A stretch of DNA of 64,000 bases from the NCBI GenBank assembly GCA_050998615.1, contig JBPCQA010000021.1, forward strand, positions 16,357 through 80,356, given 5' to 3'. Under the pieces are notes generated by a model that saw only the letters and a program-made list of their open reading frames with translations, made no database searches and was not told where the DNA came from. The translations under genes and the position numbers were made by a program. This stretch comes from JBPCQA01 sp050998615. Lineage in GTDB: Bacteria > Actinomycetota > Actinomycetes > Propionibacteriales > Nocardioidaceae. Positions 25,555 through 33,740 of the stretch are shown one piece after another (within the stretch, counting starts at the first letter, position 1; every line of letters starts with the position of its first letter).

Positions 25555-25822
25555 GCCCAAGATCGGCGATCGATTTCTGTCATCTCGACCTTGCGGATCT
25601 TGCCTGTCACGGTCATCGGGAAGTCGTCGACAAGCACGACGTAGTGCGGGATCTTGAAGTGGGCAAGCTTGCCGGTGGCGAATGCGGGAATCGCGTCGGC
25701 ATCAAGGGGAGAGGCTCCATCGCGCATCTTGATCCAGGCACACACCTGGCGCCGATCGTCTCGTCGAGAAGCGCCGCATCAGTGGGGCCGGCGGCGCAGG
25801 AGAGCTCTTCAGCGCGGGCCAT
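25555..25822 (-). pseudogene. Acyl-CoA synthetase with internal deletion
   Basis: Reading from ATG at 25822, the first 24 residues, MARAEELSCAAGPTDAALLD and ETIG, match the N-terminus of actinobacterial acyl-CoA synthetases (AMP-binding). In the next frame the sequence jumps directly to the C-terminal AMP-binding domain: VCAWIKMRDGASPLDA, FATGKLAHFKIPHYVV, then DFPMTVTGKIRKVEM with the catalytic Lys. About 450 central residues are missing and the join is out of frame. The result is a dead gene left by a large internal deletion. Confidence 0.8.
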
Positions 25823-25842
25823 AGCGGTCAGATTACGCTCAC

Positions 25843-26664
25843 TCAGGCGTCGCGGATCACGAAGAGAACCGAACCCGCTACGATCAGGATCAAGATGCCC
25901 ACCCAGTAGACCAACGTGCTGGCACCCAGCCCCCAGATGTTGGTTTGCTGCAAGTCGAGGTTGGCCAGGATCTGGTAGGGCCGGAACATGCTCCGGCGGC
26001 CCGCCGACGCGGGCAGAAAGTTCGCGATAGTGCCAAACACCTCGCTGGTGCGATGACCGGCGAACCGGAGAATCGTGAAGACGATCGGCTCGATCGCCAA
26101 CGGCCAGACCAGAACCGTGACGATCGAGCCCACCTGACTGCGCAAGATCGCGGCAAGCCCGAACCCCGCCAGCGAGAAACCGATGCAATACAAGACGAAG
26201 AACGCCATCGGGCGCACTGACTCGCTGTCCAAGGCCATATCAGAGACCAACAGCCAGGCGATAGCCGTGTTGATCAATAAGATGAGCAAGGCGACTATCG
26301 CGACCCAGACCGTCAAGACGATTGCCTTCGCGGCGAGCACGGCGTAGCGGTCGGGCAGCGCGGTTAACGTCGCCTTGTTGGTGCCGTACCGATATTCGTG
26401 GCCCATCGCCAACGCGCCCATCACCGCGAGGAAGGCGGCGGCCAGCACCGGCATGCCGGGACCCGATGCACCCGACGTTACGATCCAGGTCGAAAACACC
26501 GGGGTGTGTGCGAGATCTCCCAACTCGGTGCCGCTGCTTTGGTTCACCACGAGGCACAAGATGACCGCGATGCCGGCGCTGAACACCACGGCCAGCGCCG
26601 AAAGCCAATAGCTGGAGGCAATGGTGCGAATTCGCGTGACCTCGTATTTCAGTGCCCCGATCAT
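25843..26664 (-). CDS. ABC transporter permease
   Basis: A 273-residue membrane protein with about six helices. It begins LKYEVTRIRTIASSYWL, a typical ABC-2 permease N-terminus, and carries GHEYRYGTNKATLTALPDRY, the cytoplasmic loop common in actinobacterial multi-drug/lantibiotic-type exporters. It pairs with the ATPase at 26661, whose stop overlaps this start by 4 bases (ATGA), so the two are translationally coupled. The substrate is unknown. Confidence 0.88.
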   Translation of the reverse strand: MIGALKYEVTRIRTIASSYWLSALAVVFSAGIAVILCLVVNQSSGTELGDLAHTPVFSTWIVTSGASGPGMPVLAAAFLAVMGALAMGHEYRYGTNKATLTALPDRYAVLAAKAIVLTVWVAIVALLILLINTAIAWLLVSDMALDSESVRPMAFFVLYCIGFSLAGFGLAAILRSQVGSIVTVLVWPLAIEPIVFTILRFAGHRTSEVFGTIANFLPASAGRRSMFRPYQILANLDLQQTNIWGLGASTLVYWVGILILIVAGSVLFVIRDA

Positions 26665-27734
26665 CGATCCTCTCCGTTCCGTGGCGGCTGTTGACGTGTG
26701 GCGCCATGACCCGGAGGAGGGGGTCCGTAGCCGCCCTGCGGTGGCGGGCCGTAATCCTGCTGTGGAGGTACGCCGTAGCCCGGTGATCCGTAGCCTGGGG
26801 GCGGCCCATACCCCGCGGCCCCGAAGCCCATCGATGCCCGGAACTCCTCCGAAGCACCGGTGGCGTCGAGGAACGCCTCTTCCAGCGTGGCCTCGCGGTT
26901 GCCGAGCTCGAAGACGCGCACACCGAGCTGGTGGGCCAGGCCTCCCACGGCGTCTGAATCCATGCCGGTGATCGCGAGCTTGCCGTCGGGCTCCTCGACT
27001 ACCGACGCCTGTCGGGCCCGAAGCTGGCGCCCCAAGAGAGCCGAGTCGTCGACCCGGACCACCACGGCATTGCGGCTGCTGGTGGAGATGAAGTCGCTCA
27101 TCTTGCCGCTAGCTATTAGCGCGCCACGACCGACCACCACAAGATGGTCGGCCATCAACGCCATCTCCGACAGCAAATGACTCGAGACGAAGATCGACCG
27201 TCCTTGTGAGGCGAGCATCTTGAGCATGGTGCGCAACCAATGCACACCCTGGGGGTCCAAGCCGTTGGCTGGCTCGTCCAGGATCAAGGTTCCGGGGTCG
27301 CCCAGCAATGCGGTCGCCAGGCCCAGTCGTTGACCCATGCCCAGAGAGAATGTCTTCGGCTTCTTGTTCGCCACGTCCCCCAGGCCCACCAGGTTGATGA
27401 CGTCGTCGACCCGCGCCCGCGGGATGTCATTTGAGATCGCCATCATGCGAAGGTGGTTGACGGCCCTGCGGGTGGGATGGAAGGGCTTGGCGTCGAGCAC
27501 CGACCCGACGTTGCGCAGCGGATGCTTGAGGTCGCGGTAGGGCACGCCGTCGTACGTGGTCAGCCCTTCGCCGTTGTCGAGGCCGAGCATGAGTCGCATG
27601 GTCGTGGACTTGCCTGCCCCGTTGGGACCCAGGAAACCCGTCACCGAGCCGGGGACCACGTCGAACGACAACCCGCGCACAGCAACCTTGCCGCCGAACG
27701 TCTTGCTCAGCCCGCGCGCCTGGATGAGCGCCAT
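26661..27734 (-). CDS. ABC transporter ATP-binding protein with Gly/Pro/Tyr-rich tail
   Basis: A 357-residue ATPase. Walker A GPNGAGKST lies near residue 40, the signature is degenerate (FSLGMGQRLGLA), and Walker B LILDEPANGLDP is followed by the H-loop FVSSHLL. The C-terminal about 55 residues are a low-complexity Gly/Pro/Tyr/Gln tract (repeats of GYGPPP), unusual for an ABC ATPase and reminiscent of intrinsically disordered regulatory tails. It drives the permease at 25843. The ATG at 27734 follows GAAGGGG. An AGAGCC palindrome lies in the leader 21 bases upstream of the ATG. Confidence 0.9.
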   Translation of the reverse strand: MALIQARGLSKTFGGKVAVRGLSFDVVPGSVTGFLGPNGAGKSTTMRLMLGLDNGEGLTTYDGVPYRDLKHPLRNVGSVLDAKPFHPTRRAVNHLRMMAISNDIPRARVDDVINLVGLGDVANKKPKTFSLGMGQRLGLATALLGDPGTLILDEPANGLDPQGVHWLRTMLKMLASQGRSIFVSSHLLSEMALMADHLVVVGRGALIASGKMSDFISTSSRNAVVVRVDDSALLGRQLRARQASVVEEPDGKLAITGMDSDAVGGLAHQLGVRVFELGNREATLEEAFLDATGASEEFRASMGFGAAGYGPPPGYGSPGYGVPPQQDYGPPPQGGYGPPPPGHGATRQQPPRNGEDR

Positions 27735-27754
27735 GTCGAGGACCCCTTCTATCA

Positions 27755-27769
27755 AGAGCCCGCGGCTCT
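27755..27769 (-). repeat. AGAGCC palindrome in the ABC operon leader
   Basis: AGAGCC-CGC-GGCTCT, a 6-bp stem, lies between divergent genes and only 21 bases upstream of the ABC ATPase start. It cannot be a terminator of either neighbour, so the AGAGCC palindromes are not all terminators; in the mRNA leader this hairpin could affect ribosome loading. Confidence 0.65.
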
Positions 27770-27837
27770 AACAGTCTGCGCCATCTTGTCACACCACGGT
27801 TCACCGACCTGCTGGTAAGAGGCGACTACCGTGAACA

Positions 27838-29619
27838 GTGATGGTGTCAACGAGCAGCAATCCGCACACACTTACGCAGATGTTGCGCGAGTGGGACGAC
27901 GATGCCTTGGTTTCGCTGCTGATGGCCCGGCCGGAGCTGGCATTCCCGCCGCCGACCGGCTTCAGCCAGGTCGCCTCCCGAGCCACCACCCGGCACGCCG
28001 TGGCGGAGGCCGTCGGAAGACTGAATGCGTTCGACCTCTGGGTTGCTCGGAGGGCGAGCACCCACCCCGCCCGGTTCTCCGCAACCGAGCTGGCCGCCGA
28101 CTTGGCTACGGATAGCCGGGTGACAGCTGAGGACGTCGACGCCTCTCTCGGCCGGTTGCTCGGCGTCGCGTTGTTGTGGGGGGACTCGACGTTGATGCGT
28201 CCGGTCCGCGCGCTGAGCGGGCTGCTGAATGCGTCGGCGGACGAGCTACCCACTCCTCCGCCCGCCTCGCCGCCGCTCTTCCACGATGTCAGGCTGGTGG
28301 CGCCGTCGCTGGTCGCCAACGTCGCTGCTGGCTCCGCCTTCGAGTTCGTACGCCGGATCGACGTACTCGTCGAACACAGCGACCACCAGCCAACCCAGCT
28401 GCGCCGAGCAGGTGGCCCTGCCGCCCGGGAAGTGCGCAGCCTCGCCGCGCTGTTGGACCTACCCGGGACGATGGCCCTCGTACATCTGGAGCTCGCTCAG
28501 GCTGCCGGGCTGCTCGGCGTGGGCGCCCAAGGGAATGACGAAGTCCTCATGCCCACGCAGCGGTTCGACGACTGGCAGCTTTGTTCACTCGCCGAGCAGT
28601 GGACCCAGGTGACCCGGGCATGGCTGGACCACCACCCTCCTAGTGGGCACCGGTGGTTGAAGGACTTGTGCCTGTCGGCGTTCGGTGACCCCGGGGAGGG
28701 CCGGGTCTTGACCTTGGAGCAGCTGCAGGTGTGGCTGGACTGGCAGCGGCCACGACGTGCACCGGCAGCGGACCGCCAGACCGCGGCAATGCTCGAGCAC
28801 GCCGGGTGGATCGGGGTGACCGGTCTCGGCGCGCTGTCAGACTTCGCTCGCACTCTCGATGCCGCCCAGCTGGAGCCAATGTTGCCGGCCAGAGTCGACA
28901 GCGTCGTCTTGCAGGCCGATCTCACCGCGGTCGCTCCGGGACCGCTGACGTCGGCGGTGGCGCGAGACCTCGCTGCGATGGCCGACGTCGAGTCGCGCGG
29001 GGGCGCGACTGTGTACCGGTTCAGCGTCGAATCGTTAAGACGCGCCCAGGTGACGGGCTGGTCAGCGAGCGACATCGCCTCAGCACTTGAGCGGATGTCG
29101 ACAACGCCGGTTCCGCAACCGCTGCGATATCTCGTCTTCGACCTCGAGCGACCGCAGGGCGGCCATGGACAAGCCGTCGACGTACCGGCTGGATCCGCTC
29201 GTCAGGACATCGCGCCGGTGCCTGAACGGCATACTGTCAGCCGCCGGGCCGTGCGGACGCCAAATAGGGACCTAGCCGCCGGGCCCGAGGATCGCCTCGA
29301 TGAGACCATGGCGCGCGCCATCGTGGCCGCTTTGCAGCGTAACGCCGTCGAGCACCTTGGCGCTACCGCGTTGCGGATGCCTACCCCGGGTGAGCAGATA
29401 TTCGACTCTCCGACCGAAACCCTGCGCGAGGCGGTGGAGACGGGCGAGGTCGTTTGGTTCGGGTACGTCGACACGGCTGGCGGCTCGGGTGAGCGTCTGG
29501 TTCGCGCGACGGCAGTGGAGCAGGGCCGGCTGGAGGCCACCGACGCCCGCACCGAGCAGTCCTTGACGGTGCCGCTCCACCGAATCACCACCGCCCACAT
29601 CATCCGAACCGACTCGTAA
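27838..29619 (+). CDS. Helicase-associated (XPB/Ssl2-like N-terminal) domain protein
   Basis: A 593-residue protein without helicase motifs of its own. The N-terminal WDDDALVSLLMARPEL and repeated winged-helix-like segments, and the C-terminal VDTAGGSGERLVRATAVEQG, match actinobacterial proteins of the type Rv0862c, annotated as helicase C-terminal/XPB-associated domain proteins. It is followed by a CGNR protein and the XPB helicase (30241), the same order as in mycobacteria, suggesting a partner of XPB in repair or transcription. The start region has GTG at 27838 and ATG at 27841. Confidence 0.82.
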   Translation: MMVSTSSNPHTLTQMLREWDDDALVSLLMARPELAFPPPTGFSQVASRATTRHAVAEAVGRLNAFDLWVARRASTHPARFSATELAADLATDSRVTAEDVDASLGRLLGVALLWGDSTLMRPVRALSGLLNASADELPTPPPASPPLFHDVRLVAPSLVANVAAGSAFEFVRRIDVLVEHSDHQPTQLRRAGGPAAREVRSLAALLDLPGTMALVHLELAQAAGLLGVGAQGNDEVLMPTQRFDDWQLCSLAEQWTQVTRAWLDHHPPSGHRWLKDLCLSAFGDPGEGRVLTLEQLQVWLDWQRPRRAPAADRQTAAMLEHAGWIGVTGLGALSDFARTLDAAQLEPMLPARVDSVVLQADLTAVAPGPLTSAVARDLAAMADVESRGGATVYRFSVESLRRAQVTGWSASDIASALERMSTTPVPQPLRYLVFDLERPQGGHGQAVDVPAGSARQDIAPVPERHTVSRRAVRTPNRDLAAGPEDRLDETMARAIVAALQRNAVEHLGATALRMPTPGEQIFDSPTETLREAVETGEVVWFGYVDTAGGSGERLVRATAVEQGRLEATDARTEQSLTVPLHRITTAHIIRTDS

Positions 29620-29674
29620 GATCCATTCGCGAGCTTGGGCATTACCGCAAGTAGCGAACGAGCCTTAGCATTGT

Positions 29675-30244
29675 GTGGTGGACTTCGTTCGCTACGCCGA
29701 CCTGGCAGCCAGCCTCGTCAACGCCCGCATCGACAGCCAGCACGACCTGGCCGGCTTTCTGGCCGAGCGTAGCTGGCTGCTACGACGCGTCGAGGAGCGT
29801 GACCTCGCCCCGATCAAGCGGCTGGGACGCGAGCTTCGACCGATCTTCGTTGCGTCGGACCGGGGCAACGGCCAGGAGGTGGTCGCGTTGGTCAATGCGC
29901 TGCTTGCCAAACACCCGGTCTCTCCACATATCGCCGGCCACGACAGCGACAGCTGGCACCTGCATGTGGTCGAGCGCGGCTCGTCGGTGTCTGCCCTGAT
30001 GACCGCCGAGTGCCTGATGGGGTTGGCTATGCTTGTGGTCGATTTCGGCCCCACTCGCCTCGGCGTCTGCTCCTCGACGTGTTGCGACAACGTGTTTGTC
30101 GACACCTCCCCGAACCAGTCTCGCCGCTACTGTTCCGAACGCTGCTCATCACGGGCGAACGTGGCGGCCTATCGGGCCCGACGCAAGGCAGCGGCCCTGG
30201 TGAGATCCCACTCGACTTCCATTTTGGAGACACACCCCTCGTGA
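29675..30244 (+). CDS. CGNR zinc-finger (ABATE-domain) protein
   Basis: A 189-residue protein. The N-terminal about 120 residues are the ABATE domain of unknown function (ASLVNARIDSQHDLAGFL). The C-terminus has the CGNR-type zinc finger: LGVCSSTCCDNVFVDTS and SRRYCSERCSSRANVAAYR, four Cys placed as usual. Such proteins are thought to be transcription regulators; the ligand is unknown. The stop overlaps the XPB GTG start (GTGA), so it is coupled to the helicase. Confidence 0.85.
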   Translation: MVDFVRYADLAASLVNARIDSQHDLAGFLAERSWLLRRVEERDLAPIKRLGRELRPIFVASDRGNGQEVVALVNALLAKHPVSPHIAGHDSDSWHLHVVERGSSVSALMTAECLMGLAMLVVDFGPTRLGVCSSTCCDNVFVDTSPNQSRRYCSERCSSRANVAAYRARRKAAALVRSHSTSILETHPS

Positions 30245-31881
30245 CCGATGGCCCCCTGATCGTCCAATCTGACAAGACACTTCTGCTGGAAGTCGACCAT
30301 CCGCAGGCTCGAGAATGTCGGCGCTCGATAGCAGCGTTCGCCGAGCTCGAGCGCTCACCGGAGCATGTCCACACTTACCGGCTGACTCCCCTCGGCCTCT
30401 GGAACGCGCGGGCAGCCGGCCACGACGCCGAGCAGGTCGTCGACGCATTGCTCACGCATTCGCGCTACGCCATTTCCAATTCCTTGCTCGTCGACATTGC
30501 CGAGACGATGGGACGCTATGGGCGGCTGCGTCTCGACCAGCATCCGGTGCACGGGCTGGTGCTGTCCAGCTCCGACCGGGCCGTACTAGAGGAGGTGCTG
30601 CGCAGCAGGCGGATCGCCCCGATGCTCGGCGTCCGAGTCGACGACGATTCGATAGTTGTGCACACTTCCGAGCGTGGCAATCTCAAGCAGGCGTTGTTGA
30701 AGATCGGCTGGCCGGCTGAAGACCTCGCGGGGTACGTCGACGGGGAGGCGCATCCGATCGACCTTGCCGAAGACGGTTGGGCGCTTCGCCCCTACCAGCA
30801 CGAGGCCGCCGAGTCCTTGTGGGCGGGTGGCTCCGGGGTGGTGGTGTTGCCGTGCGGCGCGGGCAAGACGTTGGTGGGTGCCTCGATGATGGCCCAGGCG
30901 CGCACCACCACGCTGATACTGGTCACCAACACGGTGTCGGCGCGGCAATGGAAGGACGAGCTCATCCGGAGGACGTCGCTGACCGCCGACGAGATCGGGG
31001 AGTATTCCGGGGCGGTCAAGGAGATTCGGCCGGTCACCATCGCGACGTACCAAGTGATGACGACGAGACGAAAGGGCGTCTACTCCCATCTCGAGCTGTT
31101 CGACGCGCGAGATTGGGGTTTGGTCATCTACGACGAAGTGCATCTGCTGCCGGCCCCAATCTTTCGGATGACCGCCAATCTCCAGGCCCGGCGCCGAGTC
31201 GGGCTCACCGCGACGCTGATCCGGGAGGACGGCCGGGAGGGGGACGTGTTCTCCTTGATCGGTCCGAAGCGCTATGACGCGCCATGGAAAGACATCGAGT
31301 CACAGGGCTACATCGCGCCGGCCGATTGCATCGAAGTTCGGGTGTCGCTAACCGATGCCGAGCGGTTCGTGTACGCGACCGCCGAGGCGGAGGATCGCTA
31401 CCGGCTCGCGGCCTCTTGCGATAGTAAGGCGAAGGTGGTGTCTCAACTCGTCGAGCAGAACGCGGAAGAGCCCACGCTGGTGATCGGCCAGTACCTCGAC
31501 CAACTGGACGAGCTCGCCGAGCACCTCCGCGCACCGGTCATCAAGGGTGAGACGCCGGTGACGGAGCGCCAGCGGCTGTTTGCCGCGTTTCGCACCGGCG
31601 AGGTCAAGCTGCTGGTGGTCAGCAAGGTCGCCAATTTCTCCATCGACCTGCCGGAGGCGTCGGTCGCGATCCAGGTGTCGGGGACGTTCGGCTCACGGCA
31701 GGAGGAGGCCCAGCGGCTCGGGCGGCTGCTACGCCCGAAGGGGGACGGTCGTACGGCGCGTTTCTACAGCGTCGTGGCCCGTGACACCGTCGATGCCGAG
31801 TTCGCCCAACACCGGCAACGTTTCCTGGCCGAGCAGGGCTATTCCTACACAATCGTCGACGCGGACTCGCTGTCCCCCTGA
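30241..31881 (+). CDS. DNA repair helicase XPB
   Basis: A 546-residue superfamily-2 helicase. An N-terminal damage-recognition-like domain (1-180) is followed by Walker A PCGAGKTL at 204-211, DEVH at 298-301, TATLIRED (the XPB RED motif) near 323-330, and the second RecA domain with VKLLVVSKVANFSIDLPEA and RLGRLLRP. Bacterial XPB unwinds DNA 3'-5' and is implicated in repair and transcription. The GTG at 30241 overlaps the CGNR stop; the longer open frame to 30010 is antisense-like. The last codons fall in the 16-bp inverted repeat. Confidence 0.93.
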   Translation: MTDGPLIVQSDKTLLLEVDHPQARECRRSIAAFAELERSPEHVHTYRLTPLGLWNARAAGHDAEQVVDALLTHSRYAISNSLLVDIAETMGRYGRLRLDQHPVHGLVLSSSDRAVLEEVLRSRRIAPMLGVRVDDDSIVVHTSERGNLKQALLKIGWPAEDLAGYVDGEAHPIDLAEDGWALRPYQHEAAESLWAGGSGVVVLPCGAGKTLVGASMMAQARTTTLILVTNTVSARQWKDELIRRTSLTADEIGEYSGAVKEIRPVTIATYQVMTTRRKGVYSHLELFDARDWGLVIYDEVHLLPAPIFRMTANLQARRRVGLTATLIREDGREGDVFSLIGPKRYDAPWKDIESQGYIAPADCIEVRVSLTDAERFVYATAEAEDRYRLAASCDSKAKVVSQLVEQNAEEPTLVIGQYLDQLDELAEHLRAPVIKGETPVTERQRLFAAFRTGEVKLLVVSKVANFSIDLPEASVAIQVSGTFGSRQEEAQRLGRLLRPKGDGRTARFYSVVARDTVDAEFAQHRQRFLAEQGYSYTIVDADSLSP

Positions 31882-31947
31882 CTTGTCCGACTCTGCAGTG
31901 CTCTGGGCCCCTGTGCTCTGGGTCCTGACATTCGGACAAGTCAGGGG
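31875..31947 (+). repeat. GACTTGTCCGA inverted-repeat element, best copy
   Basis: CCCCTGACTTGTCCGA at 31875-31890 is mirrored exactly by TCGGACAAGTCAGGGG at 31932-31947 (16-bp arms, 41-base spacer). The left arm contains the XPB stop codon. TCCGACTCTGC follows the left arm in all three copies (also at 15003 and 43868). It may serve as a terminator or be a small mobile unit. Confidence 0.75.
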
Positions 31948-32022
31948 ATTCGCGCCGAAAGGTGCGGGTACAGGAGGAGTCGCCATGCAATCAGCGACGC
32001 TGCAGGGATGCAGGAGCAACCA

Positions 32023-32243
32023 ATGGCTATTGCAGCGCTGATCATCTGGATAGTCACCGTCGTGGGAGGTTTGCGGATGTTCGGGCGGTGGGCGAGCAGA
32101 GGCGGCCTACAGAGCCGGCAAACAGCGTGGTCCCGCCACCTGAGAGCAACTTCCCCGAGTGGCTGGTCCGGGGCCATGGTGCACTTGCCGCGCTCACCAC
32201 ACCGCTGGTGTCTTTGACGGCGGTCGGTGTCGGCGGCGTCTGA
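32023..32243 (+). pseudogene. Frameshifted small membrane protein
   Basis: ATG at 32023, after GGAG, starts MAIAALIIWIVTVVGGLRMF, a clear first membrane helix, and reads through about residue 45. The matching C-terminal half, FPEWLVRGHGALAALTTPL then VSLTAVGVGGV, is in a different frame and ends at 32243. Together they would give a roughly 75-residue two-helix protein similar to small hypothetical actinobacterial membrane proteins. A single-base indel near 32140 explains the split. The region 31948-32022 before it holds nothing else I can support. Confidence 0.5.
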
Positions 32244-32297
32244 GGCGCGCGCCCTGCCGGTGGTTGAGGAGGGGATCCGTGAGCGGCACACCTGGAG

Positions 32298-32570
32298 TCA
32301 GCTGCGGTAGGCGTCGGCGCGGTGGCGGATCGCAGTGACCTCGACGACGCGGTTCGTGTCATCGAGAAGATAGAGGATGCGGTAGCTGCCTCGACGTGCG
32401 GTCCAGGCAGGGGCCATAGGCGGATCGAGGGGCTTGCCGATCCGGTGAGGATCATCGAGCAGTGGGCCGGTTATGAACTCGTATACGGCATGAGCGACCT
32501 TTTCCGGCAGCTGGTCGGTGAGGGCCCTGGCCGCCGGGCGAGCGATCCGCAGGCGGTAGGGATCGCTCAC
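32298..32570 (-). CDS. relE: RelE-family toxin
   Basis: A 90-residue RelE/ParE-superfamily protein. YRLRIARPAARALTDQLPEK starts the fold, GPLLDDPHRIGKPL is the RelE middle motif, and ARRGSYRILYLLDD with the C-terminal IRHRADAYRS holds the basic catalytic residues. RelE toxins cut mRNA on the ribosome. The start overlaps the antitoxin stop by 4 bases (ATGA), the normal coupled order of antitoxin before toxin. The sequence closely follows the mycobacterial RelBE pattern. Confidence 0.9.
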   Translation of the reverse strand: MSDPYRLRIARPAARALTDQLPEKVAHAVYEFITGPLLDDPHRIGKPLDPPMAPAWTARRGSYRILYLLDDTNRVVEVTAIRHRADAYRS

Positions 32571-32851
32571 CTGGGCAGGCGATCAGCCGCCCGCATGGCA
32601 GCGGTGAGCTGTTCCGCGTCGAGGTGGTCACCTGCGGCGATCGCGGCCTGGCCTTCGTGGTGAGCGGCGAGCAGCTCGGTGTCGGAGAGCACGGCGAGCA
32701 TGTCCTGCAAGGTGTCGTAGTCGTCCGCCGATAGCAGCACTGCGGCGCGGTGCCCGTTGCGGGTGATTTCGAAGCGCTCGTGGGTGGTGGCGGCTTCGTT
32801 GATCAGCTTGGACAGCTGCGCCCGAGCGTCAGCCACCGGCAGTGTCGTCAT
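32567..32851 (-). CDS. relB: RelB/Phd-family antitoxin
   Basis: A 94-residue Phd/YefM-type antitoxin. The N-terminal MTTLPVADARAQLSKLINEA is the DNA-binding fold and AAVLLSADDYDTLQDMLAVL the dimer/hinge part; the acidic/helical C-terminus would bind the toxin. ATG at 32851 (alternative 32857) lies only 7 bases after a TATAAT-type -10 box, suggesting a leaderless transcript. It should autorepress the pair through the palindrome over its start. Confidence 0.9.
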   Translation of the reverse strand: MTTLPVADARAQLSKLINEAATTHERFEITRNGHRAAVLLSADDYDTLQDMLAVLSDTELLAAHHEGQAAIAAGDHLDAEQLTAAMRAADRLPR

Positions 32852-32864
32852 GTACATGATTATA
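32848..32864 (-). promoter_or_regulatory. RelBE promoter and operator
   Basis: On the minus strand TATAAT occupies 32864-32859, and TCATGTACATGA (32848-32859) is a perfect 12-bp palindrome covering the start codon and the end of the -10 box. With the ATG at 32851 as transcription start, the mRNA would be leaderless and the palindrome an ideal autorepression site. Confidence 0.6.
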
Positions 32865-32918
32865 GCGTCTTTCGCCGGCTGGGCGCTCGCTGCCCCACCC
32901 ACCGCGAGGGTTTGGGAC

Positions 32919-32934
32919 TAGAACGGGTGTTCGA
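32919..32934 (+). promoter_or_regulatory. Near-consensus LexA (SOS) box upstream of alkB
   Basis: TAGAACGGGTGTTCGA matches the Gram-positive/actinobacterial SOS box TCGAACRNRYGTTCGA in 15 of 16 positions (one change, C to A at position 2). It lies 20 bases upstream of the AlkB-like start, with TACAGT between as a possible -10 element. Confidence 0.75.
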
Positions 32935-32953
32935 TTCGGAGTACAGTGGGGGG

Positions 32954-33595
32954 ATGACGATCGCGTTTCAGGGCTCGCTTCTCGACGGTCTTGACGGCCC
33001 CAACACCGAGCCAGTCCTGCATTCGCTTGCCGACCGGATCGAACGCACGAAGCTAACTCGCGGAGCCTGGGTCGACGTATCGCCCGGATGGGTGAGCGGA
33101 TCCGACGAACTGTTCCTCCGCCTCGTCGACACCGTTCCCTGGCAAGCCGAGCGACGGCAGATGTACGAACGCGTGGTGAACGTCCCTCGGCTCCTGAGCT
33201 GGTACGCCGAGAGCGATCCGCTGCCCGACGCCATCCTCGACAGGGCGCGCGAGTCGCTAAGCGAGCACTACCGGGCCGAGCTCGGCGAGCCGTTCCGCAC
33301 CGCCGGATTGTGCTACTACCGCGATGGCCGCGACAGCGTTGCCTGGCACGGCGACACCATAGGTCGCAGCAAACACGAGGACACCATGGTGGCGATCGTC
33401 TCGTTCGGCGCGGCACGTCGGCTCATGCTGCGTCCCCGCGGCGGTGGCTCCGCCATGGGTTTCGCGCTGGGACACGGTGACCTGTTGGTGATGGGCGGCT
33501 CGTGCCAGCGCACCTGGGAGCATGCGATCTTGAAGACGGCACGCCCGGTCGGGCCGCGCATCAGTGTGCAGTTTCGACCTCGCGGGGTGCGCTAG
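32954..33595 (+). CDS. alkB: AlkB-like Fe(II)/2-oxoglutarate dioxygenase
   Basis: A 213-residue dioxygenase that should oxidatively demethylate alkylated bases in DNA or RNA. The iron ligands are His132 and Asp134 (WHGD) and His190 (WEHAI); the 2-oxoglutarate-binding arginines are in PRISVQFRPR (Arg202, Arg208). RLMLRPRGGG is typical of bacterial AlkB homologues. The ATG at 32954 is preceded by GGGGGG. A near-perfect LexA box lies directly upstream, so SOS induction is expected. It is divergent from the RelBE pair. Confidence 0.9.
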   Translation: MTIAFQGSLLDGLDGPNTEPVLHSLADRIERTKLTRGAWVDVSPGWVSGSDELFLRLVDTVPWQAERRQMYERVVNVPRLLSWYAESDPLPDAILDRARESLSEHYRAELGEPFRTAGLCYYRDGRDSVAWHGDTIGRSKHEDTMVAIVSFGAARRLMLRPRGGGSAMGFALGHGDLLVMGGSCQRTWEHAILKTARPVGPRISVQFRPRGVR

Positions 33596-33627
33596 CCCAG
33601 CTCGCCCAGCACCTCTTGCGGCAACTT

Positions 33628-33666
33628 CCGACGCTCAGCAGGCCTGTCGGGGCGGCTGAGCGTCGG
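33628..33666. terminator. 12-bp inverted repeat between alkB and helR
   Basis: CCGACGCTCAGC at 33628-33639 and GCTGAGCGTCGG at 33655-33666 form a perfect 12-bp stem with a 15-base GC-rich loop, 33 bases after the alkB stop. It is a plausible terminator for alkB. Confidence 0.55.
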
Positions 33667-33740
33667 TTCCTTGTGCCGGGGTGCGAGGGTCCAAAGGGAA
33701 ATCGGTGGACGGTTCACCGGTAATCCGGCAGGATGCTCTA

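Noticed and set aside
33667..33740. Rifamycin-associated element expected before helR
   Set aside because: No GGGGCTTGC-type palindrome is present upstream.
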